Positions 21,848-28,983 of a stretch of DNA of 32,534 nt are shown here, piece by piece. The translations under genes were made by a program, and so were the position numbers. The first letter of the stretch is position 1, and the number at the start of each line of letters is the position of its first letter. Origin of the DNA: Desulfosporosinus sp. I2 (GTDB lineage Bacteria; Bacillota; Desulfitobacteriia; Desulfitobacteriales; Desulfitobacteriaceae); NCBI RefSeq assembly GCF_000960765.1, contig NZ_JYNH01000042.1, forward strand, positions 1 to 32,534. Reading direction: 5' to 3'. Under the pieces are notes generated by a model. It was not told the origin of the DNA, searched no databases, and saw nothing but the letters and a program-made list of their open reading frames with translations.

Positions 21848-22273
21848 CTATTCCATTGTCATCCCCTGTTCCTGAGCTTCGTGCTGCTCCTCAGTCATAG
21901 CGTGAGTAATAAAATCCATGATGTGTTCCGCTGATTTTATTGCTTCATGCATATCCGCCTCTATTACTTCGATTTCTTCCGGATAACGCACACGAACACC
22001 GAAGGGAGTCAGCTTGCTACAATCCTCGGCAATTCCATCGAATCCCTCATCCTTTAAAGCACATAGGCGGCATAGCTCGACTAAATCATGAATGCGCGGT
22101 GCTTCTTCATCGTGCATCAGCAAAAATGCTTTCAACATCTTTTCAGCAGACTGCTCGCAATGATAACAGATAATCTCCAACCGAAACGGATATAAGGATA
22201 ACAGATGCTTTGCCGCAGTGAGATCATCGGCGGCAAATTCAAGCCATCGCCTGCACAGGCTGCTGATCTCCAT
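21848..22273 (-). CDS. HEPN-domain protein 2 (toxin partner of MNT)
   Basis: This 141-residue helical protein has the segments RRWLEFAADDLTAAKHLLSL and RLEIICYHCEQSAEKMLKAF and the motif VRYPEEIE, typical of HEPN proteins. The gene overlaps the end of the nucleotidyltransferase gene by 35 bp, the classic HEPN-MNT toxin-antitoxin arrangement, in which the HEPN partner is often an RNase neutralised by AMP transfer from the MNT partner. The C-terminus ends AQEQGMTME, a tail shared with two unrelated proteins of the element. A terminator lies downstream. Confidence 0.82.
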   Translation of the reverse strand: MEISSLCRRWLEFAADDLTAAKHLLSLYPFRLEIICYHCEQSAEKMLKAFLLMHDEEAPRIHDLVELCRLCALKDEGFDGIAEDCSKLTPFGVRVRYPEEIEVIEADMHEAIKSAEHIMDFITHAMTEEQHEAQEQGMTME

Positions 22274-22586
22274 ATAAAATCACCCCGTTTCTAAATATCG
22301 TGCGCTCAATCGTGGGTAATGTTTTGCGCTGTTCAAAATTGCTCTGGGTGCCCACAAGGATATCCGCAGGCCGTTTCTTTACATGGTACAGGGCGTGCCC
22401 AATGGTTTGCATTGCCTCCAGCGGACGCATAGAGTCATCCGGGATGATTACATATAGGTCAAAATCGCTATCCCGATGCGGTTGGCCGTAAGCGTAAGAA
22501 CCAAACAGATAGATTGTATTGACCGACACCGTGTCTGCTATCGTTTTAGAAATCATATCCAGTTCGCTTCTTATTTGTAAATCCAT
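22239..22586 (-). CDS. MNT-type nucleotidyltransferase (antitoxin)
   Basis: This 115-residue protein has the minimal nucleotidyltransferase motif GSYAYGQPHRDSDFDLYV (GSxxxG followed by DxD), which holds the metal ions. Such proteins act with HEPN partners and can AMPylate them. I take ATG 22586 as the start, because AAAAGGAGGGTG stands just before it; the longer frame upstream would overlap the next gene. A TATAAT box at 22639-22644 suggests an own promoter. Confidence 0.85.
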   Translation of the reverse strand: MDLQIRSELDMISKTIADTVSVNTIYLFGSYAYGQPHRDSDFDLYVIIPDDSMRPLEAMQTIGHALYHVKKRPADILVGTQSNFEQRKTLPTIERTIFRNGVILYGDQQPVQAMA

Positions 22587-22638
22587 AGAGCACCCTCCTT
22601 TTCCGGCACTTTTAAAATCAACATAGAATAGAGTTTCA

Positions 22639-22644
22639 ATTATA
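22639..22644 (-). promoter_or_regulatory. Candidate -10 box of the MNT/HEPN unit
   Basis: TATAAT on the minus strand lies about 53 bp before the MNT start codon. The -35 is weak. It would give the module its own transcription. Confidence 0.4.
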
Positions 22645-22690
22645 GTATATCCAAAAGCCAAACGATAAGCAATCATCGCCCATCCACGCT

Positions 22691-23032
22691 TTACATGCCA
22701 AGAATTGTCCAGATGTAGACCGGAGCCGTCAAGGTAAACACAAGGCAGGTGAAAAGGATGGCCGGAGCCGCCCACTCAAACTGCCCGTGCTTCCTATAAT
22801 CAAAATAAGCGGTACCCAATTTGGCGAAGAAAAACACGGCGAGAATGAGGTCTATTGCGGGGAATACGACCTTGTTAACCACGGTTTTGATTTGCGAGGA
22901 TGCGTCATTCCACGTATTTTCGATTGCTCCGGCAACATCCCCTGTAGGTGCAGCATAAGCTACCACACAGAACATTATCACAAGTGCAAGGGCAAGGCAG
23001 AAGACCACCAGGATCTTTTTACTTCTTTTCAC
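22691..23032 (-). CDS. DUF3852 protein, VirB2-like small exported subunit
   Basis: This 113-residue protein has a clear signal peptide (KKILVVFCLALALVIMFCVV then AYAAP) and two later membrane segments (VVFPAIDLILAVFFFAKLG and APAILFTCLVFTLTAPVYIW). This architecture and the spacing match DUF3852 proteins and VirB2-type pilins. It would supply the channel or pilus subunit of the type IV apparatus. The start is GTG 23032. A terminator lies between it and the upstream exported-protein gene. The VirB2 role is inferred from topology. Confidence 0.75.
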   Translation of the reverse strand: MKRSKKILVVFCLALALVIMFCVVAYAAPTGDVAGAIENTWNDASSQIKTVVNKVVFPAIDLILAVFFFAKLGTAYFDYRKHGQFEWAAPAILFTCLVFTLTAPVYIWTILGM

Positions 23033-23069
23033 TGCAAATTCCGCCTTTCATATTTATAATTTAGAAAAT

Positions 23070-23104
23070 AAAAAAGACCGCCGAGCATTCATCAAAGCGA
23101 TCTT
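23070..23104 (-). terminator. Terminator between the exported protein and the DUF3852 gene
   Basis: AAGATCGC pairs with GCGGTCTT (one wobble) across a 15-nt loop, followed by a T6 run and ATTTT on the minus strand. It lies 20 bp after the stop codon. Confidence 0.65.
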
Positions 23105-23124
23105 CTTCATTTTTTGATATTTCT

Positions 23125-24855
23125 TTATGGTTTGATAGGCGCAATGTGCCAGTCATCCCATAAGCTTCCTTGTATCGTCACTGTGTCGGTAAGGTTCATA
23201 GAAAGCATCCCGGCAGGTGTCCAACAGTCGATTAAATACGTATAAGGTGTGTAGCTGCCGTCCGGGAGCCACACAGGGGTAAAGTGAACACGCCGGTCAT
23301 AGGTCGAGTATTTGTTTTGCTTAAACTCGAATCTTGCACTGTACCCGCTGCTGGTTCTATCTAAAAGCCTCCAATAGTCTTTGTATTGAAACTCCGGAAA
23401 GTAGGTCACCGATGTCTGAGCACCTGTCACAGTGGAGGATTGATTGGAGCTTATATTAGCAGTCACACTGATGTTGATGCCATAGCCGGACTTCATATTA
23501 TTGCTTGATGCGGTGGGCACCTTATCATCGGGCTTGATGTTTGCAGAGGCGGTCAGACTTGCAGAATAAGGGTTCCAGTCGAACTCCCACCAGCCGTGGT
23601 CCTCCCAGCTGCCGTTGTCGACCCAAAAGCCTCCCCCATTTCCATCACTATACCACTTCCAATCCGATACCCAGACCCAATACGCCTGCCACCAAGCAGA
23701 CCATACGCCCCATGAGGCCGAGGTTTTCTGCGGGTTGTTTGGAATACTCGGCGTTGTGTAGGAGTCGTTCCGGTCATTGGCCGTGGGGTTGGGAGGATCG
23801 TTTTGGGACAGGTCAACAATCTTAGCGGTGATGATGCTTTTACTTGGGGAACCGCCTCCCGACACACTGACGGTGATGGTCATAGTCTGCGGGGTGGATG
23901 GTGTTGTCCAGCGCACCCACACCAGCTGGCTGTCGCTATTTGGATAGTAGACATTGTTTACCCTATAGTTTCTGCCGCCGATGTTGAAGGTTACCGATAC
24001 CGGATGATTGGGATCAGCCTGCCCTCCCCGGACGGTGACTGCGGTGATGACCTCGGTGTTAACTCTGTATTCGTAGTCATAGGCACTTATCTCCGGCGGT
24101 GGATCGGCTTCACTGAACCGCACGATGCCAAGACCGAGGGAGGATATGATATCCGTATTGGACACGGGGTCTGTTGTAGAACCAGACCATGCTGGGTATC
24201 CGAGATCCGGCGTTTCGAGGAACATCCCAAGAGGAAGGTTCTTGTGAGTCAACGATGCCATCTTGCTTTGAAGACCGCCATTAATCTGCTGATCGTATAA
24301 AGCGGCTTCAGTAGCGGTCATTGCCATTTTCACGCCATTGAAAGTAAGGTATGCAATGGGTTCCAGGAGAATTTTGTAATCCCCATTAATCAGGGTATCA
24401 TAGTTACAGCCTGTAATTTCAGAAATGGTCATGATCATGTATTCGGAGCAAAAGTATCTTTTAATTTCTTCAATACTTGAGTTGCCACTTGCAGTGCTTA
24501 TTATTTTGGGAATTGCTACGTCTGGGTTGTTGTATGCGTATATCTGTTGACTTGGTGTTAATGACCTGCCATTATTGTATGTTACCTTTGACACCTTTCC
24601 AAAATGAGCTTGTATGTCGTTTGGTTCTTTATTTGTGAAATCAATTGGAACTGTTACAGAGGTTTTATCACTTGCTTTGATAACTGTAACGCGTACTCCT
24701 TCATCACTGGGATTCCAAAAACTTTCACCCGTACCGTTTCCTATATCACCGCCACCATGATCAATATTACCGTCCCCATCGGCATACGCAATTGTTGAAA
24801 AGAGAGTGGTCAGCATCAAGACCAGCACAAGCAGAATGCCAATTTTTCGTTTCAT
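23125..24855 (-). CDS. Large exported protein with tryptophan-rich segment
   Basis: This 576-residue protein has a signal peptide (KRKIGILLVLVLMLTTLFST then IAYAD). The mature part is Ser/Thr/Asn-rich and beta-rich with no catalytic motif I recognise. Near residues 375-430 lies a block with many tryptophans (WGVWSAWWQAYWVWVSDW, and later WEDHGWWEFDW). No LPXTG or C-terminal anchor is seen, so it is secreted or held by partners. It stands between the Tad-type block and the type IV channel genes, which suggests a surface adhesin or pilus-tip protein for mating contact. The ATG at 24855 has an AAGGAGGTATT ribosome binding site. Confidence 0.7.
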   Translation of the reverse strand: MKRKIGILLVLVLMLTTLFSTIAYADGDGNIDHGGGDIGNGTGESFWNPSDEGVRVTVIKASDKTSVTVPIDFTNKEPNDIQAHFGKVSKVTYNNGRSLTPSQQIYAYNNPDVAIPKIISTASGNSSIEEIKRYFCSEYMIMTISEITGCNYDTLINGDYKILLEPIAYLTFNGVKMAMTATEAALYDQQINGGLQSKMASLTHKNLPLGMFLETPDLGYPAWSGSTTDPVSNTDIISSLGLGIVRFSEADPPPEISAYDYEYRVNTEVITAVTVRGGQADPNHPVSVTFNIGGRNYRVNNVYYPNSDSQLVWVRWTTPSTPQTMTITVSVSGGGSPSKSIITAKIVDLSQNDPPNPTANDRNDSYTTPSIPNNPQKTSASWGVWSAWWQAYWVWVSDWKWYSDGNGGGFWVDNGSWEDHGWWEFDWNPYSASLTASANIKPDDKVPTASSNNMKSGYGINISVTANISSNQSSTVTGAQTSVTYFPEFQYKDYWRLLDRTSSGYSARFEFKQNKYSTYDRRVHFTPVWLPDGSYTPYTYLIDCWTPAGMLSMNLTDTVTIQGSLWDDWHIAPIKP

Positions 24856-24872
24856 AATACCTCCTTAAAAGC

Positions 24873-24897
24873 AAAAAACACAGCAGTTCTGCTGTGC
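24873..24897 (-). terminator. Terminator in front of the exported-protein gene
   Basis: CACAGCA pairs with TGCTGTG around a GAAC loop, followed by six T on the minus strand. It ends only about 8 bp before the ribosome binding site of the next gene. Confidence 0.75.
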
Positions 24898-24930
24898 TTC
24901 TTGCGATGTTTTTATTTTATTGTTTGATGG

Positions 24931-25473
24931 CTAATCCATTGACCCCACCTGTTTATTAATGTCACCATCTGAGCCTACCTTTGTACCCTGACCTCCCGTT
25001 TCTTTCTGCCAACCAAATCCCGGCACATATATCTGACCGTCTTTCTTTTCACCAGCCTTGGATTCTGTCGGCTTGCTTACAGTGGTATCCTCCGGCTTGT
25101 ATTCGGGAGGCTTTACCGGATTGGTGACCACCCCCTGCGGTGTTGGCTTTTTGGGTGGTTCCGGTTTTACAGGCTCCGGCGTATTGGACTGTACGATTTC
25201 ATTAGAATTCTGAGATGATGTACCACCCTGCGGCGTGCCTGACTCTGTTGGGCTCACCACGATCTCGTCTTTTTTCCCTGCCGTTTCATTAGGCTTGGTT
25301 GAATCGGGGTTCGGAGTAATCTCGTTTGCCACCGTATTAGATGGAGGTATTACATTCTCCTTGACAGGTTCTATTTGAAATCTGGAAGATATTGCAACTA
25401 TAAGAACCACACAAACGATGGCAAGGCATCCGCTTACAAGCAGTCGTTTGGTTTTGCTGTTCATACTTTTCAT
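24931..25473 (-). CDS. DUF6550-like membrane-anchored, proline/threonine-rich protein
   Basis: This 180-residue protein has an N-terminal membrane anchor (KRLLVSGCLAIVCVVLIVAI) followed by a long low-complexity extracytoplasmic stretch rich in P, T, E, K and S, and ends with PGFGWQKETGGQG and VGSMD. I associate this architecture with DUF6550 proteins of clostridial elements. The extended part could span the cell wall and support the pilus or channel. The ATG at 25473 (or 25464) has an AAAAGGAGG ribosome binding site. Confidence 0.65.
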   Translation of the reverse strand: MKSMNSKTKRLLVSGCLAIVCVVLIVAISSRFQIEPVKENVIPPSNTVANEITPNPDSTKPNETAGKKDEIVVSPTESGTPQGGTSSQNSNEIVQSNTPEPVKPEPPKKPTPQGVVTNPVKPPEYKPEDTTVSKPTESKAGEKKDGQIYVPGFGWQKETGGQGTKVGSDGDINKQVGSMD

Positions 25474-25564
25474 GGGTTTTTAACCTCCTTTTAATCAGTT
25501 TAGCTCTATTAATTCACACCCTACCAGAAGAGTTTACCAAAGTCCAGTGAAAGGATGTGAATAT

Positions 25565-26116
25565 TCAAAATTTAGAGGTGTATCCGGCCTCTACCTTGAG
25601 GTTTATCCGCATGGGAGGCAATGACTTGCTTCCAAAGGACACCGGGACCTCCAAGGTAATGGCTGCATCTGCAAGAAATTTCTGCGCTCCATCGGGATTT
25701 GATGGCGCAAAGGGCGCATTAATGATGTTTACCGAGAGGTTGGAGAGCTTAAACTCCACCGTTTCTCCCGCATACTTAATATGAACCCCGCCGTTTTTTT
25801 GCAGTCCAAGTGTCCGGTCCAGACGGTCATAAATGTCACCATAGTCAAGGCGGTCCTCCCATGTAGAACCAGACAGAGCATATCCTCCTGAATATCCCTC
25901 CCGGACTCCATTGTATACATCATCATAGTTGTCGTTGGCGGCTGCAATCACGGCGGACTGGACGGCATCCCGGACACCGGAAGCAATAATCATCAGCCGC
26001 ATGTACTCCGAAATGCCGCACATGATGATGACAAGGGCAAGAGCGATGGCCACCACAAGAGGAAATGCCGACCCCTTCCTTTCCCTTATTATGCCATATA
26101 GTTTTCTCATTTCCAA
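25565..26116 (-). CDS. TadE/pseudopilin-like protein 1
   Basis: This 183-residue protein has a short basic N-terminus (RKLYGIIRERKG), one membrane helix (FPLVVAIALALVIIMCGISE) and a large extracytoplasmic domain, the layout of TadE/TadG minor pilins. The glycine before the helix could be the prepilin-peptidase cut site, but the usual glutamate at +5 is not seen. The gene overlaps the preceding DUF4320 gene by 10 bp. It is likely a minor subunit of the Tad-like pilus. Confidence 0.65.
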   Translation of the reverse strand: MEMRKLYGIIRERKGSAFPLVVAIALALVIIMCGISEYMRLMIIASGVRDAVQSAVIAAANDNYDDVYNGVREGYSGGYALSGSTWEDRLDYGDIYDRLDRTLGLQKNGGVHIKYAGETVEFKLSNLSVNIINAPFAPSNPDGAQKFLADAAITLEVPVSFGSKSLPPMRINLKVEAGYTSKF

Positions 26117-26502
26117 TATACCTCGCTTTTTCCGGTGGCCTGTGCCGTCAGGGTGATGGGAAACGAGCCGAAGCCGCCAAAAAGTCCGATGTTGGTCTGC
26201 ATGGACACTGTCACTGTGAATTCTTCATTGAGCTGTATCCAACCTGTCTTTGACCATGAGATGGTGGGATTAAGTCCTGTTTTTTCCCGGAGCACCTGTG
26301 CTCTTGTGCTGGTTTCACTGCCCACACGACCTGCAATTTCAGCCTCCCTGCACAGCTCATTGGCGAAGGTATCCAGTTGATTTTTGGCAATGTAGACGGG
26401 AAATACTTTAACGGCCAGGGCAAGTACCAGCATGGCACAGAGCACTAGCACGGCCACATCGATGTATCCCTCACCGCGCTTATTGTGCAGCTTTTTCAGC
26501 AT
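26107..26502 (-). CDS. DUF4320 protein, TadE-like minor pilin
   Basis: This 131-residue protein begins MLKKLHNKRGEGYIDVAVLV, with a prepilin-like basic leader, glycine and following hydrophobic helix, then a small beta-rich domain (SWSKTGWIQLNEEFTVTVSM). This matches DUF4320 proteins found with Tad-type genes in clostridial elements. Cleavage after the glycine of RGEGYID by the prepilin peptidase at 31974 is plausible. It overlaps the DUF3848 gene by 7 bp. Confidence 0.75.
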   Translation of the reverse strand: MLKKLHNKRGEGYIDVAVLVLCAMLVLALAVKVFPVYIAKNQLDTFANELCREAEIAGRVGSETSTRAQVLREKTGLNPTISWSKTGWIQLNEEFTVTVSMQTNIGLFGGFGSFPITLTAQATGKSEVYWK

Positions 26503-26873
26503 AATCGCATCCCCTTGTACTGTTCGGGTTCGCAGAAGGCTTCGTCCAGCTCATAGTCCTGCTCGGCACCTCTTTTGTCAGCAATACTCCAGAGGACATA
26601 CTCCATATCCTCATTAGAGACTTTCCCTTGTTCATTCAGCCACTGATCCCGCACAACCTCCAGCGGGTTTTGAAAGCGCAGCAGGTATTCCAGATGGTCG
26701 GTATTGCAGCCACCGTCTTTCAATTCCTGATAGACTTGCTTGGTGGCGGCAATTTTCTCGGCTTTATCTATCAGCTCGGAACTTGTCATACCTTGAAGGT
26801 CGTTTATATATGCCACGTAGTTGGCATCGATCTTTTTCTGAAACAGTTTCTTCGTATTGTCATTTTTGTCCAT
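26496..26873 (-). CDS. DUF3848-like protein
   Basis: This 125-residue acidic cytoplasmic protein (MDKNDNTKKLFQKKIDANYV, SSELIDKAEKIAATKQVYQE, LEYLLRFQNPLEVVRDQWL) has the pattern of DUF3848. The ATG at 26873 is chosen because AAGGAGG stands 5 bp before it; a GTG further upstream overlaps that ribosome binding site. DUF3848 and DUF3849 proteins are frequent in clostridial mobile elements, and here both types occur in one element. Role unknown. Confidence 0.65.
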   Translation of the reverse strand: MDKNDNTKKLFQKKIDANYVAYINDLQGMTSSELIDKAEKIAATKQVYQELKDGGCNTDHLEYLLRFQNPLEVVRDQWLNEQGKVSNEDMEYVLWSIADKRGAEQDYELDEAFCEPEQYKGMRLC

Positions 26874-26896
26874 GATATCCTCCTTCACTTATAGAT

Positions 26897-27166
26897 TTAC
26901 ATGGATTGTGCCTGCCCTATATTGACTTCGGCGCAACAAGGAGGAAGTATCAAAACACTGTTACCGTTGATATATTCCTCCAGCATCTTCTGTGCTTCGG
27001 TAATCTGATTGCGCCGATCATACCATCTGCTTTCCATCTCACAGAAGGTATCTGCAACTGTTTCACGCACATGCAAGTGTAATATCCGGCAGCATTCAAA
27101 AGCGTTTCTTTTCCATGCTTTCGGGCGATTCCTTTCAGCGTCTGCATCTTTCCAGACATTTTGCAG
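26897..27166 (-). pseudogene. Small protein gene whose frame lacks a normal start
   Basis: The ATG with a good ribosome binding site (AAAGGAGG, ATG 27159) enters a poor frame. The protein-like frame is one base off and has no ATG, GTG or TTG at its start; its only near-start is CTG 27166, one base after the Shine-Dalgarno. It encodes 89 residues, with WKDADAERNRPKAWKRNAFE, RETVADTFCEMESRWYDRRN and ILPPCCAEVNIGQAQSM before the stop at 26897. A one-base deletion right after the ATG (codon 2) is the simplest explanation. Sequence error is possible. Family unknown. Confidence 0.5.
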
Positions 27167-27173
27167 TCCTCCT

Positions 27174-28046
27174 TTAAAACATCCCGCCTAGGGATTTGAT
27201 GATCTCCAATGCGATGATAATAAGATAGGTCAGCAGAAAACACATCAGTATAAGAAAGGAAAAGATGCGGATTTTGGGCGGTATCTTCTGTGCCTGGGTT
27301 TTGAGGCGCTGAAGCTCAAGCAATTTGAAGTCATGGGCGATCATCTGAAAATAGACCGCGCCATCGTCGCCACGAAGCACACCGATAAGCCCTCGAACCA
27401 CATCGGAGAGTTGCGGGGAATTGAGCCTTGCCTCAAACCTTGTCAGTGCTGCTTCGTAGCTGGAGGAACGCATATCCGCGCAGACAATGTCCAATTGACC
27501 AGAGAAAGAGCTACCTGCATTCTTCTTGAAATTCTCCAGAATGGACAGCACATCACGGCTGTTTTTCAAGCCTTGCTCTACGGTGGCTACAAACCTCGGC
27601 AGCTCGCTTTCAATTAGATCCCTCTTGGCTCTCAGGCACTCATCGGCTCTTTGACTCTCTTTGAAATAGACTGCCACCGCAAGCAATACAAGCACCGGGG
27701 ACAGCAGGGGTAAAAGCAAAAGACAGGGGATTATTCCGAGGAATATTGCTCCTGTCTTGACATATGCGTAAGCCGTGTAGGTTTCGGGAGTCATTTGGAT
27801 GCCTGCTGCTTTGAGGATGCTTTTCAGACGGCTTTTCTTGTATTCATCCATGCGGATCAGCCTGGAGACTTTAACCGCCGCATCCAAGAACAGCGCTTCC
27901 ATGGTCCTGGACAACTTTTTGTCTTGCCGCCCTGTATTGATCATCGCTTTGGATGCTTTCACAGTTGGCAGCTTTAAGATATCTGCAAAAACAAAAAAGA
28001 GCCCCAGGGCAAGGAAGACTGCGAATATAAATAGTAGGGATATCAA
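27174..28046 (-). CDS. tadC: TadC-like inner-membrane platform protein (T2SSF family)
   Basis: This 290-residue protein has an N-terminal membrane helix, a central hydrophobic pair (YVKTGAIFLGIIPCLLLLPL and following), a cytoplasmic T2SSF domain (DLIESELPRFVATVEQGLKN, LRGDDGAVYFQMIAHDFKLL) and a C-terminal helix (FLILMCFLLTYLIIIALEII). TadB and TadC form the membrane platform on which the ATPase TadA acts. It begins 7 bp after the TadB stop. Confidence 0.8.
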   Translation of the reverse strand: MISLLFIFAVFLALGLFFVFADILKLPTVKASKAMINTGRQDKKLSRTMEALFLDAAVKVSRLIRMDEYKKSRLKSILKAAGIQMTPETYTAYAYVKTGAIFLGIIPCLLLLPLLSPVLVLLAVAVYFKESQRADECLRAKRDLIESELPRFVATVEQGLKNSRDVLSILENFKKNAGSSFSGQLDIVCADMRSSSYEAALTRFEARLNSPQLSDVVRGLIGVLRGDDGAVYFQMIAHDFKLLELQRLKTQAQKIPPKIRIFSFLILMCFLLTYLIIIALEIIKSLGGMF

Positions 28047-28053
28047 TTTATCT

Positions 28054-28983
28054 TCACCTCCTAAACTCGATGGGCTTAGTCAGCTTAATCACAAAAGCTG
28101 TTGAAACAAAAATCAAAACCGCCGTCACCGCAAGAACGATTTGTCCTATCGCCGTATGCATCAGCGTATTGTACCAAGAATGATTTAGGGCATACATGAG
28201 GGGAACGTTGCCGATGACGAGGATCACCATGATGATGAATTCCTTTCTCGGCTCGAACATAAGGTACTCAAGCTCCGCGTTGACGATTCTCATATCCGAC
28301 AGCTTACTTATAATCGGCGTAAGGGTGGTTTTCATTCCCCGATCATACTGGCAGGCGCTGATGGCATCACACCATTCTTGAAACACTTCATTGTCAATCT
28401 TAGGTTTCATTGCTCTCAGGGCCGCATGCACATCAGGGTTGATCATCTTTATCTGCGTGAGAAACTCAGCAAATATATCACGGACGGGCGGATTTAAGTA
28501 GTCAAGGTTTTCCTCCACGGCGGTCAGGATGTCTTCATTCCGGAGGTATGCCGTTGTAATAATGGACAGAGCGGTTTCAAGCTCTGCAGCGATATCTTTC
28601 TTGTAATGGTTTGCCGTCAGCTTCACATACCAGATGGGCAGGAACATAAAGCCCCCTGCAAGCACCGGCACAAGGAACATATTTCCCATCACGATGGCAA
28701 TGGAGGCACCCAACGCGAACAGTCCAAGGGAGCAGACGCAAATCAGAGAAAAGCGGCTGCTTCGGTCAGTCAGCTTGAGGATGTTCTGTACCTCCATGAT
28801 TTCTCTTCGGAAACAGGAAGGCTTTTTCCGTTGCGTCGCCTCGTTGATTTCGGCTTTGATGCTTGGGTGTCTCGCGGTCAGGGAACTGAACAGGCTGTCG
28901 GCAAATTCTACAGGTGACAGCCTAAGAAGAATAAAAGCACCAACAATGATGCCGATACAGGCAATAAGTTGAAGCAGGCTCAT
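28054..28983 (-). CDS. tadB: TadB-like inner-membrane platform protein (T2SSF family)
   Basis: This 309-residue protein has an N-terminal helix (LLQLIACIGIIVGAFILL), two central helices (SLGLFALGASIAIVMGNMFL and onward), the T2SSF cytoplasmic domain (DIAAELETALSIITTAYLRN) and two C-terminal helices. It partners TadC and the CpaF ATPase. Its ATG overlaps the CpaF stop by 4 bp. Confidence 0.8.
   Translation of the reverse strand: MSLLQLIACIGIIVGAFILLRLSPVEFADSLFSSLTARHPSIKAEINEATQRKKPSCFRREIMEVQNILKLTDRSSRFSLICVCSLGLFALGASIAIVMGNMFLVPVLAGGFMFLPIWYVKLTANHYKKDIAAELETALSIITTAYLRNEDILTAVEENLDYLNPPVRDIFAEFLTQIKMINPDVHAALRAMKPKIDNEVFQEWCDAISACQYDRGMKTTLTPIISKLSDMRIVNAELEYLMFEPRKEFIIMVILVIGNVPLMYALNHSWYNTLMHTAIGQIVLAVTAVLIFVSTAFVIKLTKPIEFRR

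Noticed and set aside
26950-27243. Minus-strand frame of 97 codons starting inside tadC
   Set aside because: Most of it is the wrong frame of the small gene at 26897-27166 plus part of the tadC end. The shifted frame has far more protein-like sequence.
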